Of a stretch of 64,000 bases of DNA, positions 53,966 to 64,000 are shown one piece after another. Source of the stretch: Paracamarosporium sp. OC-R06-R3 (taxonomy: Eukaryota > Ascomycota > Dothideomycetes > Pleosporales > Didymosphaeriaceae); the NCBI GenBank assembly GCA_019828545.1, contig JACVRA010000050.1:1-64000 (forward strand), given 5' to 3'. Each line of letters begins with the position of its first letter. Position 1 is the first letter of the stretch. Made by a program: the position numbers and the translations under genes. The notes beneath the pieces were generated by a model. The model was not told where the DNA came from and did no database searches. It saw nothing but the letters and a program-made list of their open reading frames with translations.

Positions 53966-54091
53966 TCCTTCGGACTGCGCTACGTCGCCTTAAGCCATCA
54001 TTGGGCCCCTCGCTTGACGACAGAAACACATGACGTCGAAGACAGAAGGATCAACATACCTCAAATCCCACGTACATATCAAGATGCATCG
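53966..54091 (+). pseudogene. HET-domain fragment
   Basis: This frame encodes LRYVALSHHWAPRLTTETHD, then INIPQIPRTYQDAS. That matches the opening motifs of the heterokaryon-incompatibility domain (YVALSHxWG, TT, LPRTFxDA). The Gly after Trp is Ala here, and the following motifs (WID, CI.Q) are not found downstream, so only about 42 residues remain. It is read as a relic. Confidence 0.5.
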
Positions 54092-54750
54092 TGGTGTTCC
54101 AGACGTATGAACTTTACCATCTTGGACAACAATTACATGACCCGGACGGAAAACATCCTGAGACTTGTTTTTAGCGTCATCGCGCACTCGCGGAGCCTAT
54201 ACCCAGTGCTTGTTGCTACGTTGACATCGATCGTTGTTGTTTTGCTCCAACGTGTTGACAAGGAGATCAACTGTATGCGGCCTACAGATGTAAAGGCAAG
54301 CTTACCTGCGAGCAGGCAGACGTCTGGTACATCTTAGATCCACACTAAAATCCTTGCTAGATACGTCGAACTACGCCTCCCAATCGAACCGAACAGGACG
54401 TAACACGCCCAGAGCCTTCGCCCCAATGCTAGCCATATAGGGGTCGCTCACGTCAGACCAGGTTAATATGCGCAACACATACTAACAACGAAGCCACTTG
54501 GGCCACTGGGTTGAATTTTCGACCACGCATAGGAAAGCGGCCTCCGCACGGTCAATCCGACCAATGAAATGGGATGGGCCTCGGCATTTCCTTGTATAAA
54601 CCTAGCGACGTCCTCAACAACGCGGATATAAAGAAGCCTTCCAACAAACGTGTTGCTGTGCCACCCAAACACTTCGCTCTAATTTTCGTCGATCTAAGGG
54701 CACGTAGTCTTGTCTAAAGTCTGTCTTCGCACTTACTTCCCGTATGACAC
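54092..54750. other. Gene-free stretch before the 2EXR-type gene
   Basis: No supported gene; includes the promoter of the following gene. Confidence 0.4.
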
Positions 54751-55941
54751 ATGGCAGCGCCTACCTTTTTAGACCTCCCGCGAGAGCTGCAAGACATGAT
54801 ATGGTCAGCAGCTGCTCTGGCTCAGCATGAAAAATTGGTGAGTATCCACTTCTGCCTAGGCTGCTACTTCTTCTATCGTAACACCTACTAATCGTATTAC
54901 AGTAAGCCCGACTAACGCACCTTCATCCTCATGTGCTAAGATTGTCCACAACACTAGGATCGCTGATAACAAGTCAACATTATGTATATACACCGTCGCC
55001 GAGCGCTTGCGACAGGCCTTCGTTGGCTATAGCAACTTGCCACAGGATACAGAAATGCAGCCGCTTAGAGTGTACGTGCATGATTCCGGGGACAAGTTAC
55101 ACCTTGGTGTGAATGAATTCCAGACGCTCCTCAATCGCCTACCGATAGCAGCAGTCTGTTCCGAAGCGCGTTCTCAAGCTGCCACATTTTGCCGAGGTCT
55201 GATTAGCCTCGTGGATCTTTTCTACGTTACCGATGCATCTGAGAGGGTGAACGTTATTGGGAACGAAATTTTAAAACCTATCTTTGTGCAACCGAGGACG
55301 GTTATGATTACCAACGGGTACCGCTGGGAAACTGAGGAAGACTTCCCTACAAGATTTAACTCTGCAGAGCACCTAGTAGGCGTAGTTAATGGCGTGTTTG
55401 GCAGCTGCGTTGAGCAAATCATCTTTAAATCTTGGTTCAATCACGGCCACAGTCTAGAAGAAATATATTGGCCACATACTGCGCAAATAATGGAACCATG
55501 GAAACTACGAGAAGTGTACGTGGTCGATATCAACACGTGTGTTTGCTTACGCACTAACAGGCACGTAGAAGGACGCGCTTCGAGGGCAACCAAGGTCACG
55601 ATCGACCTGCCATTTTCATGACACCAGAACGTACCGTGTACCGAACGGATGAACACATCGACCCGCCGGGCTTTGACTTGAGGCATGTCGCTGAGCACCT
55701 CACAAAGTTCCGTGAGATTGTCGACGCTTCTACGCAAAAGTTACCGCGGCTACAGAGCATTGAACTGGAACTCCACTCTTACTGTATGGACGATGTGTTT
55801 TTGACGCGTGTTAAGGCAACGAACAAGGATGGTGTGCTATGGGTCGCTTGGGACGATGTGGAAATTGGTTGGCATCATTGTTTTGTTGGGCTCGACGTCC
55901 GCACCCGTCTTCTTGAGGAGGAGGAGGAGGACAATGAATGA
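54751..55941 (+). CDS. 2EXR-type protein, 344 aa
   Basis: Inferred exons 54751-54837, 54941-55515 and 55569-55941. The second acceptor (GCTAAG) and both introns were chosen because they are the only ones that keep the frame; lengths 103 and 53 bp, phases consistent. The N-terminus FLDLPRELQDMIWSAAALAQ is the F-box-like opening of fungal 2EXR proteins. The middle part (FQTLLNRLPIAAVCSEARSQ) has the second conserved helix of the family. The C-terminus is acidic and ends in seven consecutive acidic residues plus Asn-Glu. These proteins are abundant in Pezizomycotina and their function is not known. Confidence 0.65.
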
Positions 55942-56718
55942 AGGTGAATGGCGATACATCATCGGTTACTAAACTACAATGGCGATGTTTAAATCAGAAT
56001 TCTGCCACGCATACTTCCTTTATCTCTTCTTCGCTTTCCTTCCTGAACATACATAACCTATCCTGACGACCTCTTCATCCGGAGTTACACAGCCACATTC
56101 CACAGCAGAACCAGTACAACACTCTGTTTTTGAGGATATAGAAGAGAAATTAGAGAAGAGGATACTTCATGATTTTAAGTGTTTGTGATTGTTTCAGCTA
56201 TTCTTCAGTTTTGAGGACACCACGCGTAGCCAATAAAGAACCGCGTGAAGCTGGTCTTTTCCTTTTCGGTCAATACATCTCTACACCCAAATTCCTCTAC
56301 TTTGTTTCCTTATCTACGGTCTTCCTTACTTACCTCTGTGAGCTTCACCATAAGTCATGAATGACTTTGACAACATATTCATGGAACTCCTCTTGCAAAG
56401 CTCACAGTTCTGGGTCGCAACGATGACGTTCAGAATCCTGTTTCTGAACACATGATTCAAATTTATGTGCCGAATACGATGTGGCATATCGGATGCAAGA
56501 ACTTCAAACTATATGTTGAATATTGAACCGCTGATCAGTCGTGATGTTTATGATAACCATCCACACAGATGATAACAAGGTTGTACCCCGTCACTGTTAA
56601 TATAGCTTTGAAAATGAGGAAACGTATTTCTTTCCTAAAAAGACACTTCCTGTTCTCAAGATATTTTTTCTATTCGAACATCAAACTGCGTATCGAAATC
56701 ATTACTACATTAGGCATC
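55942..56718. other. Gene-free stretch
   Basis: AT-rich, no supported gene. Confidence 0.45.
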
Positions 56719-57149
56719 ATGGGGTATGCATATTATTGTGCTCTTTGACCTAAGAATCTCATACTCTAATCGAGCTAGCTCGATCCTTATCTAACTACAA
56801 TAGAACTACGTTGACCACTTTTGCCAAGGGAACCGACAGTTTTAAGCGTGACGGTGATTGGATCAGAGATAAGAAGACTGGTCGGAAAGTAGCTTGTATA
56901 CCGCAAAAACGCCGCAACCAGGCCCAGCGACAGCCCCCGTCGCGTCAAGCCGTTCCTGCGAATTTGGACGGCAGATCGCGACACACGAACGGAAACGGAG
57001 CTTACAATTCGCCATGGAACCCCCAAATGGGAGTGCCTTCAGAATCGGGGTCGGGTATGTCAAATCTATCTATGAGCAAGGCACTGAAAACCAACGTTCA
57101 GCGCAGGTCAGAGGAGCCACGGTCCTCGCGGTCCCACTCGAGAAGGTAA
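56719..57149 (+). CDS. Small basic low-complexity protein, 116 aa (tentative)
   Basis: Inferred exons 56719-56723 (Met-Gly start) and 56804-57149. The 80-bp intron has a GTATGC donor, CTAAC branch and AATAG acceptor. The product begins TTFAKGTDSFKRDGDW, then DKKTGRKVACIPQKRRNQAQ, and continues Arg/Ser-rich to an SRSHSRR end. It has no signal peptide or membrane span. The intron contains a perfect 16-bp palindrome (ATCGAGCTAGCTCGAT, 56769-56784). The short first exon and weak composition keep confidence low. Confidence 0.35.
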
Positions 57150-58145
57150 AAGAGGTCCTCGAGGTGGACGAAGGAGACACCAAAGTCCTCCTAGCAGTAG
57201 CTCAGAGGAATCAGATTCAGAGTGAAATCTTAGGAGTCGCATCATTTTAAAGAAATGGAGTTGAGTAAGGGCTTAAATAGGATGTCGCGATGTGATTATT
57301 TGAAAGCCCAGGATAACTCATGCTAACTATGTAGACACCTCTCTTGGTTCTTGTATAGTACACCTCCAGTGCTACATATTAAACTTGTAATCCAAACCTT
57401 ATCGGCATACCTGTCCAGAAGTTAGGAATAGTCTAAAAAGTTTATATCAAGTTCTAGGAAAATTTAGAGGAACGGCATGTTTACAGACTCATTGGACTTC
57501 TATGCCACTCGTGGGTGCGCTCCTCAGATACTTGTAATTTGACCCATGTCTGATGATGCATTATGTGACCTCCGCAGGAACTGTAACTTCTTTGTTTTGC
57601 GCCTGTTTTCGGATCACTGTACGAGGGTCCAGGATTGAAGAAAGTACATAAGTTGCGTATCATAGAATTAATGAGTTTCTCAAGCTGTTATCCAAATGCT
57701 GTGAACGGCCCACAGATTTGAGGCTAGATTATCCAAAACTCAAGCCATAGTCACTAGATGACCACGTTTCCTTTCTCTCAACAGTATCATGGTCACATAG
57801 ATTCACGTTGCACCTAATTTCACTAAAGTTATATCAGAAAATGGAAGCTACTTTATTGGTCCTATCAATATTCATGGTCACGTCGATCATGCTTTAGTTC
57901 ATAACCATTGACGGAAGCTGACGCCCAATGAATTGCATAGCTGCCGTTGTTTTTTGCTATAAATCTGTACATACCCAACTTTCTCACCAACTATCTCCAG
58001 CAACTGCAAAACATTTGTCACATAAAACATACGACACGAAAAGAGCCTGTCTCACGACTGCTTCAACGCCTACAAGTCTAGGCTAACCGAGGTACTACAA
58101 TAAATCGCAAAAAGCATCCAACTGACCAACCGAGATAGAAAAACA
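57150..58145. other. Intergenic region with CCAAT and TATA motifs
   Basis: No supported gene. CCAAT at 57925-57929 and TATAAA at 57958-57963 lie about 220 and 185 bases before ATG 58146, followed by a CT-rich leader; a plausible promoter for the next gene. Confidence 0.45.
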
Positions 58146-58742
58146 ATGGGTCTATTTTCTAGGAAAAAGGATCGAGGGACTAAGTTTGACCATCTTGCGT
58201 TCGATAATGGCTTGCATGTGCTGGTTCCTAGAGGCCACCGACCAGGAAAAGAAGAGATCAAACATATGGCTAAGTACCCCTACAACGAGAAGTACGACTT
58301 CACTGGGAGTCCCAAGTACACTGCTTCTCCATTTGACATTGATACCTTCCCCAAACCAGATTGGACACAGGACGAGCAATACCAGGCACAGCAATACGAG
58401 GCACAGCAACAACAGGGACGGGAAATGCAGCTGCAGCTGCGGCTGCAAATGCAGCAGAGCAACTCCTCGCGAAACTCACGTAGACACCAGAATAGCGCCA
58501 CCCGGATTGGAGGTACCCAGAGAACAATAGATGGCTACCAAACGGACTCGCCACAGTTCTTCCATCAAAGGAACGGTCACGGAGGAGCTGGAATGCCGGC
58601 CCTTGATCCAAATGCCTTCCATGGAAGTTCGCGCGGATCAAGGAGTCATCAGAACAGCCGAAACAATGGCTTTGGTACAATTGACCCGGATGAGTTGCGT
58701 GCTCAGGGGGGTGCCCATGGTAAACGACCACGTAGGCGCTAA
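58146..58742 (+). CDS. Unrecognised 198-aa Gln/Asn-rich protein
   Basis: Single exon (MGLFSRKKDRGTKFDHLAFD). Residues 1-70 are the only ordered-looking part, with LHVLVPRGHRPGKEEIKHM. A Gln-rich block follows (QYQAQQYEAQQQQGREMQLQ, about 80-105), then Asn/Ser/Gly-rich sequence and a basic end (GKRPRRR). The start MGLFSRKK resembles an N-myristoylation site (Gly2, polar, basic). A promoter with CCAAT and TATA lies upstream. Function unknown. Confidence 0.55.
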   Translation: MGLFSRKKDRGTKFDHLAFDNGLHVLVPRGHRPGKEEIKHMAKYPYNEKYDFTGSPKYTASPFDIDTFPKPDWTQDEQYQAQQYEAQQQQGREMQLQLRLQMQQSNSSRNSRRHQNSATRIGGTQRTIDGYQTDSPQFFHQRNGHGGAGMPALDPNAFHGSSRGSRSHQNSRNNGFGTIDPDELRAQGGAHGKRPRRR

Positions 58743-58826
58743 GCTTTCTGTTGCAAAGAACGTCGTTGCACGGTATTGCATCGATAATGTGTATATGGAT
58801 TCTAGCTATGCAATATGATTGATATA

Positions 58827-59597
58827 TCATGAAGTTTTCGTTTCCTTTCTTGTGCATCTTGCTTTCACAGTCTCCGACATCTCCTTTCCAAGCTCTGAGT
58901 CCAAATTCGCAAATCCATTCGCTACGCCTTCCTGATCGCCTGCAGACATTTCTTGGCTCATCTTCCACTTGCCGCCAATATCTGAGATGTCGATTTGAAT
59001 ACCGAGAATTGCTTTCTTGAGTATCTCGACATAAGACTCTGGTGCATCCTCGACTACCCAAGGCTTCTCTTTGTGACCCATTGTTTCGACTTCATTGTGG
59101 TTCGTTAAATCACGAATCTGTTTGTTGAGAAAGGTGTGGGTTGATTCGGCTTTGGGGTCGTAGAAAATGGTCGCACGACCGTATACTTGGACGGCGGAAT
59201 AGTTCCAGGTAGGGACAACCTTTCCAGTCGCTGGTTTTGTTTCGGTGTAGAACTTTGGTGTGACATAGTGATGAGCTGGGCCATTGAAGATGACGAGAAC
59301 ATCGCGAGTGAGGGAATGAGAGCCGTCTCCGTTTGTCTCGCTTTCTGGTGCGGCTTTGGCGGTTTCGATGAATGATTTGGCTTGTGGGTTCGCTCGTGCT
59401 ACATGGCCGCGGAGAGTGCCGAGCTTCGTTTGGTCACCGCCATCAGGGGTATCCAAAACCCATGGTATATGACTGGATTGGAGGAACTGGAACACTTTCG
59501 AATCGAGGGCCGTGATCAAGAGGCCTAATGGATTCTCCTTGATAAATTGGTACAATGTAGGGATATGTTTCTCCGCGTGGACTTCTCTAAGATACAT
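58827..59597 (-). CDS. PaiB-like FMN-binding protein, 256 aa
   Basis: Single exon from ATG 59597. Family marks in order: MYLREVHAEKHIPTLYQFIK, ENPLGLLITAL, FLQSSHIPWVLDTP, GTLRGHVARANPQAK, then VLVIFNGPAHHYVTPKFYTE and GKVVPTWNYSAVQVYGRA (the FMN-site strands). Two helical segments near the C-terminus follow (EKPWVVEDAPESYVEILKKA). PaiB was described in Bacillus as a regulator of sporulation and protease genes, and related proteins with a split-barrel FMN fold are common in fungi. The fungal role is not established; it may be a flavin-dependent oxidoreductase or detoxification protein. Confidence 0.88.
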   Translation of the reverse strand: MYLREVHAEKHIPTLYQFIKENPLGLLITALDSKVFQFLQSSHIPWVLDTPDGGDQTKLGTLRGHVARANPQAKSFIETAKAAPESETNGDGSHSLTRDVLVIFNGPAHHYVTPKFYTETKPATGKVVPTWNYSAVQVYGRATIFYDPKAESTHTFLNKQIRDLTNHNEVETMGHKEKPWVVEDAPESYVEILKKAILGIQIDISDIGGKWKMSQEMSAGDQEGVANGFANLDSELGKEMSETVKARCTRKETKTS

Positions 59598-60009
59598 TGT
59601 GGGCTATTTTTTAGGGATCTTAAACCGTAACTGATGCGCCGATGGAAGTAGATATTTCGCAATAAAGTGCAATAGGGCGTGACGAGTCTAGACAACGGCT
59701 ATTAGCGGCGGCGCGTAGAGCGTGTGTGGCTTTGTCAGGTACAACGAAGGCCAGCCCTTGAACCAATCAGCGAGTTCCAGTTGGAAAACTGTCCCGCCAC
59801 GAATCTGGCAGATACTCCGACTCCGCATTCCTTCGCTTCGTGAGTCTGTAACGTTTAAAACAAGGCCAATGTTGATAGGTCAACTCAAGCGGCATATCCG
59901 AACGCCCGCGGAGATCTTTGGACTTTGCTAACATTGGCATTTAATGGTTTTGGACTATCGAAGCAAGACGCATTTGGTATCCAAGATAGAAAATCTCCAG
60001 GCCCAAAAA
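59598..60009. other. Intergenic region between two minus-strand genes
   Basis: 412 bp. Nothing recognisable apart from the presumed promoter of the PaiB-like gene. Confidence 0.4.
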
Positions 60010-60813
60010 CTAGGCCTTCAACAGGCGACGCAGAACCTTGACTTCCGGTGACAGTCCACTCAAAACCTGGCTCAATTCCTCCGCTGCGGTGTTCAATGCA
60101 TCATCGCTGAATGGCTGCAATGCGTCCATGATGATCAACACATTCGTGGTATCATTCGTCAGTGCAGTCCTCGGGCCCTGCCTCCAGTTCCAGTTCCGGC
60201 AAGTGACACCATCATCATCGCACCAGACGACTTCCCCCGCACTCGGAGGGTCATTCACTACCTCGCCACGCGAGTTCATCTCGAACTTCTCATCGCCCTT
60301 TGCGCGAATCAAAAACGGTGTCCCTGAATACTTGTCCAGGTCTTCGCCACCGAGCGGAATCTGATGCTTTACAGATATGGCGTTGTAGATGTCGGTGAGA
60401 CGGTTGACGCGCGGTAGACCTCCTTTGTCCACACGGCGCGTGAGTGCTTCGAGGCTGTTTTGGTATTTCTTCGGTTTGGCGCCAAAAGCAGTGTATGCTT
60501 CACGCCATGCTTTTACATGGGGAATATCTGTGACGGGCATTTTGGCAAGTGTTGCTTTTGCGGCCGCCTCGGCTTCTTGTAGAAGCGACTCACTCTGCGC
60601 GTCGCTGGGTGCAGGCGGTATATTGGTAATGACCAGAAGAAGCGCGCGGTAGTCGGGCCGCAATTGAAATACCTCTGGCGCTACACGAGCATTGTCAAGA
60701 TATTGTTGGGGGTTGGAGATGGTAGCCATGATTGTAGATAGGCTTGTCTTGAATGACGCGTGACGACGAATAGGCGATGGGAAGTTGTGCAGTATGCGAT
60801 GAACAAAGCTCAT
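60010..60813 (-). CDS. B3/B4 tRNA-binding domain protein, 267 aa
   Basis: Single exon. From ATG 60813 the first 28 residues (VHRILHNFPSPIRRHASF) are basic and lack acidic residues, like a mitochondrial presequence. An alternative ATG at 60729 starts MATISNPQQYL and would give a cytosolic form. The domain has features of the phenylalanyl-tRNA synthetase beta-subunit B3/B4 fold: HVKAWREAYTAFGAKPKKYQ, NRLTDIYNAISVKHQIPLGG, VVWCDDDGVTCRNWNWRQGP and a final AEELSQVLSGLSPEVKVL. Free-standing B3/B4 proteins are thought to edit mischarged tRNA or bind tRNA; that role is inferred. Confidence 0.87.
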   Translation of the reverse strand: MSFVHRILHNFPSPIRRHASFKTSLSTIMATISNPQQYLDNARVAPEVFQLRPDYRALLLVITNIPPAPSDAQSESLLQEAEAAAKATLAKMPVTDIPHVKAWREAYTAFGAKPKKYQNSLEALTRRVDKGGLPRVNRLTDIYNAISVKHQIPLGGEDLDKYSGTPFLIRAKGDEKFEMNSRGEVVNDPPSAGEVVWCDDDGVTCRNWNWRQGPRTALTNDTTNVLIIMDALQPFSDDALNTAAEELSQVLSGLSPEVKVLRRLLKA

Positions 60814-61734
60814 GTGACGTTCCTAGCGATGAATACAAACGAGAAGTCGTTAGCTAAATACTTATAAATAATGATGTGGTGAGAGGCTGGCGTTGAAAAT
60901 TTAACAATTTTTGACATAGGGCGTACGTCAATTGCTGGTACGGTCGTGTCAAACAATGCGGTTCCTAAAGGGGTTAGCTCCAAAAGCTAAGCGCCACTTA
61001 TTCCAGAACATCCCATCTGTAAGTTCTGTTTAGCTGTTGACTCATAATTCCGCAATAGATCTATGTGCAACCTGTCAAACAACGTTATCGGTATACCGCG
61101 TGTTCTGCCTTCAAACACACACAACCTCTTAGTTGCCACACATGACATCGCAGCATGATCTTACGTTGGGATTGGATAAGTACTGCTACACCATCAGATA
61201 TCAAGAAGTAAAGTCTCTTGAAAGAGTTCAAATCCATCAGAGTCGCAGACGTGCGACGACCTCTTGGTGATAAGGTCACGCTAATAAGGCAGTCATGACA
61301 TGTACCAATGCAAAGTTCCTTATACCTACAATCGAACACACAAGGAATGATTCGCATACAAATATTTAATGGCAACACAAGTCATGCCACACACTGTTAA
61401 TGAGACACGTGAGCTGGCCTTTGATGATGGCAGATACTGACTCACACACACGTTTAGCGAGCTTCTTCGTGGAGCAGCAGACCAAACGCTGACATGGTAA
61501 TACTTAAATACAGTGTGAGGGGTCAGAATATCCGCTGTTGAGTGTCCTTATTGAACCACACCGAACACAGGAATTTAATTTCCAAGAATCCTCGCTCATC
61601 GACTGCCACCCTCTGGCAGGTACAAATCCAACTCAAGTCATAACATAAAAAGCGGACGACATATCAGATGGGTATTTGTTTCTCAGCACCACCGTAAGCA
61701 TAAGCCATCTAAACCGTTGAACGTCTAGAACCAT
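60814..61734. other. Gene-free stretch
   Basis: 921 bp with no supported gene between divergent genes. Confidence 0.45.
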
Positions 61735-62457
61735 ATGCCAACTAAACCCAGCAGGCAGACTAGTTACTATGGTCCCAGGAAACCCAAAATTCCCAGAAAA
61801 CCAAGACCTCAACCTCAACCTCACAAAAACTCACATCCGAAAAGAACCCAGCCTAAGAAGAACCCAAGCCCTGCCCGCAGCCACCACAAAGAACCACCAC
61901 CCAACCCCACCGCCCGAAACCAACCCCAAACCCCCCCAAACGCAAGTCCACCGAAATCTCCCAACAACAACCGTAAATCTCCCTCACCCCACCGACACGC
62001 AAGCTCCGCGCAGAAACTATCCTACCCCCACAACGACGCACGCTTCCCACCCCCCGACACTCCATCCCCCGCTCCATTATCCCTCGACACCCTAAACGGC
62101 AAACAAATAAAGTACGACCTCCTGTACCAAAACAGCGATCCCGCCTCCAAAACACGAGCAAAGCAAATGAAGAAAAGCGCAAAAAGGCACTACTGGGCTA
62201 ACTCGATGGATCTTAACTGCGACGCAGTAGTAACGCGCGCGCTGCGGCAGCGTAAAGACATCAAGAAGATTAGCGAGGGGCCGAGGGGAAGCATATGGCT
62301 TGTTTCGGGGGATAATATGGACTTGTTGGGGTGTATTTTGGGGATGAATAAGGTGGAGAATCCGCGGAGTGGGGAGAGGGAGGTGTTCGAGCTGTTTGGG
62401 GCGGGGGTGGAGAGGCGTGATGGGGATGTGCTGTTGATTTCGACGAGGTACTTGTAG
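61735..62457 (+). CDS. Unrecognised 240-aa protein with Pro/Lys-rich N-terminus
   Basis: Single frame from ATG 61735. Residues 1-110 are dominated by Pro, Lys, His, Asn and Ser (RKPRPQPQPHKNSHPKRT) and probably disordered. Residues 120-240 look folded: NGKQIKYDLLYQNSDPASKT, KRHYWANSMDLNCDAVVTRA, GSIWLVSGDNMDLLGCIL, ending DVLLISTRYL. The DNA of the first half is C-rich and several alternative frames are open, so the start is uncertain; the second half supports a real gene. No known family. Confidence 0.45.
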   Translation: MPTKPSRQTSYYGPRKPKIPRKPRPQPQPHKNSHPKRTQPKKNPSPARSHHKEPPPNPTARNQPQTPPNASPPKSPNNNRKSPSPHRHASSAQKLSYPHNDARFPPPDTPSPAPLSLDTLNGKQIKYDLLYQNSDPASKTRAKQMKKSAKRHYWANSMDLNCDAVVTRALRQRKDIKKISEGPRGSIWLVSGDNMDLLGCILGMNKVENPRSGEREVFELFGAGVERRDGDVLLISTRYL

Positions 62458-62954
62458 TGTGGTATTTAGATGTTGTTGTTTTTTAGCAAAGGTTTGCAAA
62501 ATAAGGTTGAGGCTTCGTTGCGTGCGTGGGCAAAGTATCGTAGATATTGGTTACAGTGCATACTTTTCATTCCTATCCTCCCATATGAAAGGCCCCTTTT
62601 CTGTGTCAGAACAACATCTATTTCAAGATATTAATAGATAGCCTAGCATTCTGGAGAGAGAGCAGGGCTTGGTATGGTAGTGTTATGAGATGATTCGAAA
62701 GAGTGTTGTGTGGAACTCAAAGGGAAAAAAGAGGATGAGCAGAGCGATGAAACGGGAGATAGGTACTGACATGAAGCAAACAAGCTTATTACTGGACTAT
62801 GTATCCTCGACTTAACCTCCACAGAAGAGGCACATCCACATAAAGCGCATACATTTTATTACCCCAGCACCACGTTAGCCCTCTTTTCTTGCTCTCCTAC
62901 ACCTTCCACTTCCTTCCCTCCCTTTCTCCTACTCCATCACAATCTCAAAATCCC
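62458..62954. other. Convergent intergenic region
   Basis: 497 bp between two 3' ends; no gene seen. Confidence 0.4.
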
Positions 62955-64000
62955 CTAAACCTTCTCCGTAATCTGCGGCTCATCATGGATGCTCCTCTTC
63001 CTCTCTTGGTTCGCCGCAACATCCGCAAGACTGACTTTCCGGCCTCCTTCAGTGTCCATCTCTGAGAAATGCACTTGAGGGCGGAACTGCTTCGATTTCC
63101 AGGCCTGAGTGACGATGCCGTAGAGTTCGTCGACTTGTTCGAGGGTGAGGCCTTTAGTCTCGTAGATCATGAAGAAGCTGTTTTTAATTAGTATGATTTC
63201 TTGCTGCTGTTGTTGTGAGGGTGGGGAAAGCAGAACGTACACAAAGGCAATGCAAACGAAGCAGAAGCTACCCCAGACGAAAAACACTTTCGAGCGCAAG
63301 TAAGCGTGGTCTTGGTCGACCATATAGGGTGTAGAGTACGCGATGGCCCAGTTGAGAAGCCAGTTGCTTGCCGTGGTCATACTGAGGCACTTTGCGCGGG
63401 CCTTGAGCGGGAACATTTCACCTGTAACGACCCAGGCGACAGGGCCCCAGGAGCTGGCGAAGAAGAAGATGTAGATGCAGACGAAGGCGATAGCGGCCTT
63501 TTGCGCGGCCGTGTCGACATTACCTGAGTCCACGGAGGAGTCGGCGTGCATACCTACTCCACCTACAATGAATTGACTTACGCACATTCCTATCGAATAA
63601 TTAGCAATTGCAGATATCATGGCCGAGTTTCTTGCATACCAATGGCACCCATTAAGAGGAGATTCCGGCGACCCATCTTCTCAACCAAGTACAGGCCGGG
63701 GAAGGTGGAAGCGACGTTAACCGAGTTGGTGATGACCTGGATGATGAATGGGTTCGAGAAACCAGCGTTTTTGAAGTACTGCGTGCCGTAGTAGACTGCG
63801 ACTCGTTAGCTTGAAATACACATTGTGAGTTCCACTCGCTAGACCTACAGATGAAGTTTACACCCGTCAGCTGCTGGAGAGCCTGGAGCGCACAACCGGT
63901 TAAAAGGCGCTTGCCCAGCGTTCCCTTGAAGCACTCTACGTAAGTAGACTTTCCAAGGCTCATCTCGTACAGATGGTTAGCCTGCACTTCATTGAGCTCT
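62955..64000 (-). CDS. MFS hexose-type transporter, 3' part (5' end beyond window)
   Basis: Exons >64000-63849, 63795-63640, 63589-63241 and 63177-62955, all in phase; the gene continues to the right. Visible parts in order: LQALQQLTGVNFI joined to FYYGTQYFKNAGFSNPFIIQ (membrane spans 7-8), LVEKMGRRNLLLMGAIGM, AIAFVCIYIFFFASSWGPVA, WVVTGEMFPLKARAKCLSM, ASNWLLNWAIAYSTPYMVD, and the end motif YETKGLTLEQVDELYG. These are the marks of RCO3/HGT-type glucose transporters or sensors. The cytoplasmic tail is about 60 residues and ends QITEKV. It is distinct from the transporter at 7.3 kb, which has CSEVFP where this one has VTGEMFP. Confidence 0.93.

Noticed and set aside
54463..54672. 69-codon minus-strand frame with PISLVGLTVRRPLSYAWSKI
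   Set aside because: Looks faintly protein-like, possibly an enzyme fragment, but too short and without recognisable motif.
56769..56784. Perfect 16-bp palindrome ATCGAGCTAGCTCGAT as operator or attachment site
   Set aside because: Single occurrence inside a presumed intron; no support for a functional role.
58300..59061. 253-codon minus-strand frame
   Set aside because: Antisense to the 198-aa gene and overlapping the PaiB-like gene; composition looks random.
61769..62182. Alternative frames on both strands over the Pro/Lys-rich gene
   Set aside because: The C-rich low-complexity DNA keeps all frames open; only the frame that continues into the folded C-terminal part is kept.

Overview
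The window looks like a filamentous ascomycete chromosome, most likely a dothideomycete of the Pleosporales type. Genes are broken by short introns (mostly 43-60 bp, GT...AG, with CTAAC/CTGAC-like branch sites). The recognisable proteins are fungal: MMM1, RIX1, YPP1, YOP1, RFX, an AA9 polysaccharide monooxygenase, a 2EXR protein and a PigL_N/ankyrin protein. The taxon is inferred from protein character only; no search was run. Exon coordinates were derived by hand from splice signals and reading-frame continuity, and in every multi-exon model the exon phases add up.

Positions 1 to about 18 kb are gene-poor and accessory-like. They hold a decayed DD34E Tc1/mariner-type transposase with two in-frame stops, a 46-bp tandem repeat, an unrecognised 564-aa protein beside the transposon, a tRNA-like relic, two related decayed gene relics (about 4.8-6.2 kb and 16.2-16.8 kb), one intact sugar transporter (7.3-9.0 kb), an LTR-like sequence (11.2 kb), a four-exon PigL_N-ankyrin gene (12.1-14.5 kb), a small twin zinc-ribbon protein, a PigL_N fragment and a possible broken small secreted protein.

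Positions 18-29 kb carry metabolism and surface genes: an AA9 LPMO, a sarcosine/fructosyl-amine-type FAD oxidase next to a TenA-like protein, a membrane-anchored aspartic-protease-like protein that seems to lack its catalytic aspartates, a GT8 glycosyltransferase and a protein with a C-terminal Zn2Cys6-like motif. A strong hairpin lies at 27.65 kb.

Positions 29-52.5 kb are the conserved core: YPP1 (plasma-membrane PI4-kinase scaffold) divergent from RIX1 (60S ribosome assembly), two unrecognised proteins, a five-exon SDR, MMM1 (ER-mitochondria tether), a WHIM1-type chromatin protein, YOP1 (ER tubule shaping) and an RFX transcription factor. Positions 52.5-64 kb contain a HET-domain relic, a 2EXR-type gene, two small low-complexity proteins, a PaiB-like FMN-binding protein, a B3/B4 tRNA-editing-type protein, an unrecognised basic protein and the 3' part of a second sugar transporter running off the right edge.

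No CRISPR array, rRNA or convincing intact tRNA was seen. There is no obvious secondary-metabolite cluster. The most unusual material is the set of decayed self/non-self-type modules (PigL_N, HET) and the dispersed relic family on the accessory side.
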